From positions 23,221,743 to 23,285,742 of the forward strand of contig NC_069129.1 in assembly GCF_026914265.1 (NCBI RefSeq): a stretch of DNA of 64,000 nucleotides. Direction: 5' to 3'. Shown here piece after piece: positions 57,201 through 64,000 of this stretch (its first letter is position 1; each line of letters begins with the position of its first letter). Both the position numbers and the translations under genes were made by a program. A model generated the notes under the pieces. It was not told the origin of the DNA. It was given only the letters and a program-made list of their open reading frames with translations, and made no database searches. The stretch is from Mya arenaria (lineage: Eukaryota; Mollusca; Bivalvia; Myida; Myidae).

Positions 57201-60200
57201 GGTACCCTTTTTTTGACTCTTTAATAAAAAGACAGGCTAAAAATGTTTTTTTAAATACTTCTATAAAATTTTAAAAAAGTTGGCTTAACGCAGACAATCA
57301 TAAACACCACATGAAAATAAAAGGAGTTACGACAGCTTTGCTTTCTATTCTGGAGTTATTCATACCTAGCGTATTGTGAACTCCATCAGCTTCCTCCTTC
57401 ACATTCTCATCAAGGCGCTCCAAGTTCTGTACCAGCAATGCCACCACCTGACCATCCAGCTGTCAGGAAAGATACCAAATAAAAACTAGACGATTGTTAT
57501 TGTAACCAAAACTGATGTCTCCCCCTCTGCACATTGTCTCAATATAGTGTACATTTGTTGCAAGTTATTACGATTCTTCAGAAGGTTGAAGACAAATGGA
57601 GAGGACACAATAATCTAGTCATATGACCTTTGATCTCTTAGTGTGACCTTGACCTAGAACCAAGTTGTTTATGACATTTGCTATGCACATCATCTTATTA
57701 TAGTAAACATTTCTGGCAAGTTATTTCAAAATATTTCAAGCATTATGGAGTGGACACAATTTGTGACGGACAGACGGGCGGACGGACGGACAACTTGACA
57801 AAACTATATATATATGGCTCTCCATTTAGGGCTTTTGGAGGGTGGGCACAGTGATGAAGCAAGAGAGAAAGTTGGTAAAAGGAGCCTCCCTAGACTAGAC
57901 TGAATCCTTATTTTGAGCTGAGAGGGCTTTGTTAAACCTTATGCTTCCAAATATTAGGAAAATGGTCAACTGATCTCCTGATAAAGCACTATGATTACCT
58001 TAACATATAACAAAACTTACAAGTGCTCCTACAAGAGCTGCTGCACCTTCATCACTTTCATTGAGTGTATCCACATCTGTGAGTTCTTGCATTAAATCAA
58101 CGGCTGCTATCGAGATGTCTGGAAAGAAAAAAAACAACAATGAAGTAATACATTTAACTATTTTGCAAAATATGTACATCTTAACAATATCATGTGTTTC
58201 TTGTTTCTTGAAATTCGACCCCATTCCCCTCCTGAAAAGGTAATTATTTGTCCCCTTTACAGGAGCGTTGACCTCTAAACATTTAGCAAATGTAGAAATA
58301 CAATCAATAGGTTTGTTGAATAAATGGTTTGGAAAGAAGTTGAAAATTATTTCGTATTTTCCCTCTTTGCCAAAACAAAGTTATTTCTAGAGTTCATAGG
58401 GCCCAGCCAGCATTTCCTTGAAAGTGAAAAAAACACTGACAGCAATACAATTTTTTTTCATTATTTGGTATGCTTTCAAAATACCAAGATAAACCATGTT
58501 CCTATTGGTTTTAAATATCATGTTGTCTTTAATTCTAATTGAGTTAAATAACGGTTGTATTTATGCCATGATAAAAAAAAAAAAAAAAAAATTAACGACA
58601 GCAGAACATCTCCCCACTCATGATATTGACTTATGTGCGCTTACATTAAGTATCAATGCGATACATCAAGTAGTTGCTGAGATATTAACATATGTTTGCT
58701 ATATGAAAAATGAAGTTATCTAACTTGATTCATTAAGTAGGTTGGATAGTTGGGAATACATGTTTAAAGTTTCCATGAAATACATGTTATATTTGCTGAG
58801 GAATTGACTTACATGTGCCTTAATGCATGACCTTAACTAATGTGTGTCATTTGGAAGAGTCAAGCTCAAAACTTTTTAAATATTATACCTGTATTTTCAT
58901 GTGTTAGAAGCTGAAGAAGTGACTGTACTGTATTCAACTCTACGAGAATGTGGTACAACTCCGGGACAGTTGCTATGACATGCATCTCCAGTATAACATC
59001 GTTTAGTTCTACCTCAGACTCCATAAACCTGTAAATAATATTAAATGTTCAGGTAACTAAAGTTCTAAATAAACGCAAACTCGAAAACAGAGGGTTGGTC
59101 GAGGCAATGGATGCCAAGTCTTGCACTCTTTTCATTCTATTTATACATGAATCATTATAACAAAAATTGAAAGCTTCATTTACCCAAAAAGGCAAGCAGC
59201 ATTGCTGGCCCAAAATACATAAAACATACTCAAATCATATACAACAGATAAAAATACAATAATACACAACTCTCTGTACAAGGTGTCTCCCTTAGAATAT
59301 TTTTTTGATAGGGCTGTAGCATTATAAGGGCCATAATCCAGTGGGCGGGTAATGCATGGGCATATCTGGCTTGTTTAAAAAAAAAAGAAGACTCAAGCTC
59401 TACTGGCATCTTTACTACTGGAAAAGTTTGATTGAGATACAATAAAAAATGAAGACTGTATCACGTTCAGAAGCAATTGTTTATGGACGCACGGACGACG
59501 GACACCACGCCATGGCATAAGTGCTTTTGGCCATTAGCCATTGGAGCCAAAAATGTCATTATGATGGCTGAAAAGGTTATTATAACTTATGGACTTACTT
59601 TTCTGGCATATCTGGAAACTTGATTCTCATTTCCTGATTTTTGTAGACAGCTTTCTCAAACTTCAAGACCAGCTTCTTGAGATTTGTATCATCTAATGTC
59701 TCGCCCTTGAAAAGCATATATGCAAAGTGTATTTCAATGTGTATTTTTTTTTTGAAGAAGAAAATGATCATTAATTTATAAATACTTGTTAAATATTAAT
59801 GAAAAACAATTCTAAAAACAATTTAAAGTGTTTCTTATTAAACATTTCAATCAACTTTGAACAACCAAAATTCCTACATTTGTATGATACTATTAAACTT
59901 GTAAATAGCCAGAATTACTTACAATCAAAATTTTAGCAAGCCTGCCAAGCAGTGCAAGGCAAATAACCTATTAAACCTATTAAACTAAATCTAATAGAAA
60001 TAATTCCTACATCGGCTTCATTCTCGACCATAGCCAGAATCTTTTCCCGTTCTTCTTCACTGATTCCTGACCTGGGTGCTGGTCGATCTCTGCGCCTTTT
60101 CTCGACAATTTCCACCTCTTCCTCATCACTGTCATCACTGTAATCATCTGCGGGACGTTTTCTGCTTATTGTGCTTGGTTTCTCTGGCTGGAATGATCAT

Positions 60201-62954
60201 TATAAAACATCCCGGTTAGCTTGTTAGAAGAGGGTCTAATGCTAGTGTTGGTAGTCATGAGTTGAGTTAGGTGCAATGGGCACACTGACGTCACACTTTA
60301 ACCCTGATATTTAACTTTAAATCTCGGTTTTTTTAATCTCTTTTATGCTTAAGGCTAACCAACAATCATTACAGACATTGCACACTGAAATAATGCACCA
60401 GTCAATTGTAACCACGGCCCCACCAGGTCCGGGGAATAGCAGGGACTTTGACTTTTGGTCCAGCCAAGCCCGGGCAAAATCTTCGGCTGCGGGGACGAAC
60501 TGCTGGTAAAACCCCTGCCAAATGCCCCCGCACCCCAGATAAGGCCAATTTCCCGCTAAATTTGGCGTGAAGACAAAACCACCACATTCACCCGGCACTG
60601 CAGGGCCACCTGCAAGGTAAAAACACGGCCCATTTCCCCTGCTATCCCCGGTATACCCCCGGACTTGGGGGGGGGGGGGGCGTGGTTAAAATTTACTGGT
60701 GCATAAGTGTTTTGCCTAGGGACTGAAAACCATAATCGAAACAGAATGGTGTAGAATGTATGGAATAAGGCATTCTTTCATTATCATTCATGTTAATTTA
60801 ATGACTGTTGTAAATGCATTAATTGACGGAAAAAGGATAAATGTCAAACATAATCTTGGTTAATGCACAATATTTAGGCAAGACTCGGGCAAGAGCCATT
60901 GATTCTTCATTAAAAATCAACATCTTTGGATATGTTCGGATCACATTCATCACATAGTCCAAATAATTGTACGTTGACTGATTTTTCTTTACGATTTTTG
61001 ATGTGGCAAATCCTTCACAGTATACTAATTGTTTTGTACCAAAAGTGGGTAGTTATTCCAATCGGGATTCCAGGTTAATGCATATTGCCTCCATAAAATA
61101 TCATAAAATCAAGAAGTATTACTAGATAATGTTATTTTATATTAGTTGCGTACACTAAAAATAAATATCCAACAAATGAGTTTGATGCAGTTTTTTTCAT
61201 TTCATTCTGTCAAAACATAACAATATATACATGAAAGTCACCTGCAAGGCTGCAGTTCACAGTTTTACAACAAACGGAACACTTCGGCCATGGCCGAGTT
61301 GTTACAATTGTATTTACGAGGTCTATCTCGAAGCTTGTCGGAGGTGGCCGAGTTATAACGATTGGTTCGAGTTGTTCCGCTTGGAATAATTGTTGTCTGT
61401 GTCAGTCAAGTATCGTTTTATTGGAAAGGTAAATCATGTGTTTTAATGCATTTAATGCTTGTTTTGTGCAAAATAACTTTGCACTTACATGGTAAAATAT
61501 TAATATTTATTATCCATTTCAAACATAAAATACTTCACTTAATACACGTCTTTTATTTTAGACTAATTCATCGCATAACAATATACATGACAATTTTTTG
61601 ATCTTGTTATTGTTTGTTTGTTTCGGATATGTTCGGATCACATTCATCACATAGTCCAAATAATTGTGCGTTGACTGATTTTTCTTTACGATTTTTGATG
61701 TGGCAAATCCTTCACAGTATACTAATTGTTTTGTACCAAAAGTGGGTAGTTATTCCAATCGGGATTCCAGGTTAATGCATATTGCCTCCATAAAATATCA
61801 TAAAAACAAGAAGTATTACTAGATAATGTTATTTTATATTAGTTGCGTACACAAAAAATAAATATCCAACAAATGAGTTTGATGCAGTTTTTTTCATTTC
61901 ATTCTGTCAAAACATAACAATATATACATGAAGGTCACCTGCAAGGCTGCAGTTCACAGTTTTACAACAAACGGAACACTTCGGCCATGGCCGAGTTGTT
62001 ACAATTGTATTTACGAGGTCTATCTCGAAGCTTGTCGGAGGTGGCCGAGTTATAACGATTGGTTCGAGTTGTTCCGCTTGGAATAATTGTTGTCTGTCAG
62101 TCAAGTATCGTTTTATTGGAAAGGTAAATCATGTGTTTTAATGCATTTAATGGTTGTTTTGTGCAAAATAACTTTGCACTTACATGGTAAAATATTAATA
62201 TTTATTATCCATTTCAAACATAAAATACTTCACTTAATACACGTCTATTATTTTAGACTAATTCATCGTATAACAATATACATGACAATTTTTGATCTTG
62301 TTATTGTTTGTACTGTGTTAGCAGGTGCCGTAAAATATAAGTAAACTTTTTGGAAAGTGTTAAATAATGATATGTTAAGTCGTTGCCGTAAGTGTTTTAA
62401 TTTTACGTTTAAAAGTGATTTCAAGCGGTTGATCTTTTCCCGCGTTATCGTGACGTCATTTGATAAAACGTTTCCGGCTACAATCGGGTCATTCTATTTA
62501 CAGAATGGGTAAGAAAGGATTACCGAAACGTTTTCTTAAATGAAATGAAGTATTTTTTTAACAATTCTTGGATTAAATAATGCACTATTGGTGTAAATAT
62601 AAGTAATGAATTGCGGGGTTCTTCGGACTCCACACACTCTGACCAGCCCAATTGCGTTCATACCCCGATAATGACATCAACCCCGCAATTCATTCCTTAA
62701 TAAAACGAATACTATGGTATATGTGACTATCAGACTATGCATACATGTATATTATTAGTACAAAATTATATCGAGTTGTGTCCCTTTAACAATATTTTCA
62801 TCTGAATTATTGAATATTTTCACAATTTGACTATCAGTATACACAAAGGCAATAAACGAAGTGCATATTCACGACAAGTAATATATAAAAATCAAATGAT
62901 CGGAGTTTGAGAGCGAGAAGGAACCTGAAATGATAAAAGTTCTCCAACGTCCAT
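51281..62954 (-). CDS. CTNNBL1: Beta-catenin-like protein 1, 16 exons
   Basis: Exons: 62954-62925, 60187-60011, 59705-59599, 59028-58889, 58118-58021, 57459-57366, 57101-57010, 56849-56777, 56317-56259, 55669-55521, 54669-54491, 53467-53370, 52900-52820, 52448-52311, 52156-52084 and 51369-51281. They sum to 1677 nt, 558 residues (human 563), and every phase joins. The start MDVGELLSFQ equals the vertebrate start except one residue. Basic stretches SRKRPADD and EKRRRDRPAPR form the nuclear-localisation region. Armadillo-type repeats follow (ELNDVILEMHVIATVPELYH, DLMQELTDVDTLNESDEGA, NMAEFRPEMC, CSCLM, RFLKGEGLQLMNLMLR, CQKFVDILGLRTIFPLFMK, DEFYLRRLDAGLFTLQLIDY, QQILNMRGGSV). The product is a component associated with the Prp19/CDC5L spliceosome complex in the nucleus. 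No coding damage is seen. The donor of exon 10 (55521) lies at the edge of a minisatellite made from that same junction. Confidence 0.96.
53588..53636. repeat. (GGT)n microsatellite with G tract
   Basis: Fourteen or so ggt triplets run into a stretch of nine g's, in CTNNBL1 intron 11. The poly-Trp frame across it is meaningless. Confidence 0.95.
53995..54310 (-). repeat. Inverted copy of the 49.2-kb repeat
   Basis: The reverse complement matches 49215-49515 (see that entry). A run of t's and 14 g's at 54229-54252 sits inside. It lies in CTNNBL1 intron 11. Confidence 0.65.
54906..55542 (-). repeat. 30-bp minisatellite built from the exon 10 / intron 10 junction of CTNNBL1
   Basis: On the minus strand the unit is AGCTCATAAATCTCATGCTAAG followed by gtaatcac. 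The unit at 55542-55513 is the genuine junction: its first 22 bases are the end of coding exon 10 (two base differences, encoding QLMNLMLR) and its last 8 are the start of intron 10. About 19 further units follow at exact 30-bp spacing down to 54930, plus one decayed unit. All keep GTAAT, and most keep AAG|GTAAT. Each unit has an in-frame TAA directly after the donor in the CTNNBL1 frame. Because 30 is a multiple of three, long decapeptide-repeat frames are open on both strands, but these are not genes. Confidence 0.97.
57520..57800. repeat. Dispersed bivalve repeat ending in gacggacgg words
   Basis: It contains agtgtgaccttgacctagaacc, cacatcatcttattatagtaaac, ggagtggacacaattt and the tail gacggacagacgggcggacggacgg. 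It lies in CTNNBL1 intron 5 and is non-coding. Confidence 0.6.
58200..58445 (+). repeat. Second copy of the UQCRFS1 intron 2 repeat
   Basis: It contains aattcgaccccattcccctcctgaaaa, tcccctttacaggagcgttgacctctaaacattt, ccctctttgccaaaacaaag and ttgaaagtgaaaaaaacactga, matching 47290-47600 in order and orientation. It lies in CTNNBL1 intron 4. Confidence 0.65.
58600..58855. repeat. Single unit of the 37-kb 180-bp family
   Basis: It has tatcaatgcgatacatcaagtagttgctgagatattaacatatg, ttatctaacttgattcattaagtagg and ttggatagttggga, matching the 37160-38227 array units at about 80%. Confidence 0.7.
59315..59550. repeat. Diverged copy of the 39-kb repeat
   Basis: It shares aagctctactgg, agtttgattgagatacaata, aaaatgaagactgtatcacg and caattgtttatgg with 39085-39370, and then has acgcacggacgacgg and catggcataagtgcttttggcc. 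It lies in CTNNBL1 intron 3. Confidence 0.65.
60391..60705. mobile_element. GC-rich 315-bp MITE with ATGCACCAGT ends
   Basis: The left end taatgcaccagtcaattgt (then aaccacg) and the right end (cgtggtt, then aaaatttactggtgcata) are inverted repeats of about 26 bp with four mismatches. The interior is far richer in G+C than its surroundings (ccccaccaggtccgggg, acccctgccaaatgccccc) and ends with a run of 14 g's. It is non-coding and lies in CTNNBL1 intron 1. Frames inside it are artefacts. Confidence 0.8.
60928..62313. repeat. Tandem duplication of ~0.69 kb, nearly identical copies, in CTNNBL1 intron 1
   Basis: Copy 1 (60928-61621) and copy 2 (61625-62313) align end to end with about a dozen differences by eye (single substitutions, one 4-base and a few 1-base length changes), about 98% identity. 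Each copy has a palindrome cggccatggccg (61285-61296 and its counterpart near 61981) followed by gagttgttacaattgtattt, and a second ggtggccgagttataacgat about 65 bp later. No coding frame or splice site is apparent. The origin is a recent duplication, or two haplotypes placed in series by the assembly. Confidence 0.93.
62601..62700. repeat. Hairpin-forming inverted repeat in CTNNBL1 intron 1
   Basis: AATGAATTGCGGGGTT (62605-62620) is the exact reverse complement of AACCCCGCAATTCATT (62679-62694), with a spacer of 58 bases. Flanking bases extend the stem weakly (aagt / ccttaa). It could be a very short MITE. No target duplication was identified. Confidence 0.75.
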
Positions 62955-63464
62955 GTTGAGTTGATGGGTATTTCTGCTGAGTCAAAACATAACGCCACAC
63001 CGTTTTGGCCATGTGATGAAATTTAACCAATCACCTTATAGCAATGGCGACGACTATGTAAAGTGTTACCGATTGTTTTTATGCAGTAAATTTTACATTT
63101 TCTCTATATTTATTCGTCCTTTTCACTCTTAACGCATTCTTGTATCGGAATTTATCCTTTATAAATCGTTTCATTACGTAGAAAGCGTAAGTTTAATTGA
63201 GCATATGCATTTTTCATCCTTCCATTGGAAGAAAAATGAGGTGGCTGTTAAAAACATGTTCATGATGATCAAAATGTGTTGATATTTATTGATTTCATTC
63301 ATTTTAGTTTTTATAACTCTTTGTCTGTATTTACAGTTTTAAGTACTAAGCCATGCTTGGAAACAACAGTTCTGTAAAAATTTAAATATCAAAGTTTGCT
63401 AACGCCTCTCTGCTTGCTTCGTTAAAGAGTGAAACAGTTTAACATTTCAAATGTGATATTTCAG
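62955..63464. promoter_or_regulatory. Likely bidirectional promoter between CTNNBL1 and the + strand neighbour
   Basis: The two start codons (62954 on minus, 63478 on plus) are 523 bp apart and point away from each other. The interval has a CCAAT box (aaccaatcacc, about 63027) and no TATA box at a suitable distance for either gene. A + strand intron ends at 63464, so a 5' UTR exon should lie in this interval. The shared promoter is inferred from layout. Confidence 0.5.
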
Positions 63465-63584
63465 CTGATAACTTGGCATGTCATCAGTCGAGGGAGAAGG
63501 GCCAGACTCCCCTGAGGGAGTGGATGCCGAGGGGACACACAGCCCTATGCAACAGTCTCCCGACCAATTAGACTTTGTTGAAAG
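63465..63584 (+). CDS. First coding exon of an unidentified gene (partial, continues beyond window)
   Basis: The exon is bounded by an acceptor (gatatttcag, ending 63464) and a donor (GAAAG|gtaaga). The ATG is at 63478. It encodes MSSVEGEGPDSPEGVDAEGT, then HSPMQQSPDQLDFVE and two bases of the next codon (phase 2). The acidic, Ser/Pro-rich start is typical of a disordered N terminus. The protein family cannot be told from 35 residues. It is arranged head to head with CTNNBL1. Confidence 0.65.
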
Positions 63585-63784
63585 GTAAGATTGACAGAGT
63601 GAATGGGCAATATCTGTCCCTTAGATATAGCTTGTAGGGAATGAGGTTATAATCCTTGGCATTTTTAAAGTAATGGGACATAAATCAATGCAATAATTGC
63701 CCATTGTTGCAATAATATATTTTCACGGCCTTTAAAACCTCATATTGTTCTAAAATAATTCAAAATGGTGCTTTGAACATTAAT

Positions 63785-64000
63785 TTAAAGGCCTAGTGTA
63801 AGTGGCATGACGATCCCCTGCTGTGCATCTTCTGCTATTTGCACTGGTGTTACAGTAGGGGCCAGTTGCCTGTATATTGGTTTATTGGCTTAGGACCATT
63901 TAGGGTTCAATATTATAATGAAACCTCCAGAACTGAACAGCAGGATACTCAGATTGGAGATATGATAAGAGGGATCAAGGCAAGTAGAATAGGATCAATA
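63785..64000. mobile_element. Second copy of the TTAA MITE, cut by the window end
   Basis: It starts TTAAAGGCCTAGTGTAAGTGG at 63785 and follows the 32334 element: ctgctgtgcatcttctg, attggcttaggaccatttaggg, aaacctccagaactgaacagcagg and gatatgataaga. It lies in the first intron after the coding start of the + strand gene. Confidence 0.85.

Overview
The window looks like nuclear DNA of a marine bivalve mollusc, probably a heterodont clam. The base composition is AT-rich, genes are split into many short exons with GT-AG introns, and the intergenic DNA carries repeat families I associate with bivalves: elements opening with TTTAGCTCAC and gacggacgg tracts, tRNA-derived SINEs, and short inverted-repeat elements. 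The species cannot be fixed from sequence alone.

Five protein-coding genes can be reconstructed well, plus the first coding exon of a sixth. From left to right: a two-exon secreted PAN/C-type lectin gene (+, 10797-13255) with a decayed lectin fragment just upstream; TMEM241, a multi-membrane-span transporter-like gene (-, 28110 down to 18050, 11 exons found, last exon not found); a single-exon GMC oxidoreductase (+, 33347-35167); the mitochondrial Rieske iron-sulfur protein UQCRFS1 (+, 45867-48796, four exons, first intron apparently GC-AG); and the spliceosome-associated armadillo protein CTNNBL1 (-, 62954 down to 51281, 16 exons, 558 residues). A head-to-head neighbour of CTNNBL1 starts at 63478 on the + strand and leaves the window. 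A small spliced reading frame (-, 41833-41147) is only a candidate.

The left end (1-9 kb) is repeats: a small hairpin MITE, a mariner-type transposase relic, a 2.7 kb array of about 155-bp units, and an ATC microsatellite. The TMEM241 introns hold a 1.1 kb minisatellite of 35-bp units, MITEs and a possible Penelope-like tail with a hammerhead-like core. The 28-33 kb gap holds a MITE with TTAA at both ends, present in three copies in the window. The 35-45 kb gap holds a 180-bp tandem array bounded by inverted repeats, and SINEs.

The most unusual signal is inside CTNNBL1. The last 22 coding bases of one exon plus the first 8 bases of its intron (the 5' splice site itself) have been amplified into about 20 tandem 30-bp units, giving a row of near-identical 5' splice sites downstream of the true one, in a gene whose product belongs to the splicing machinery. 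Other points of interest are a roughly 98%-identical 0.69 kb tandem duplication in CTNNBL1 intron 1, a lectin that has lost both cysteines of one disulfide, and a likely shared promoter between CTNNBL1 and its neighbour. I saw no complete LTR element, Polinton, CRISPR array or true tRNA gene. All alignments were made by eye from memory of family sequences.
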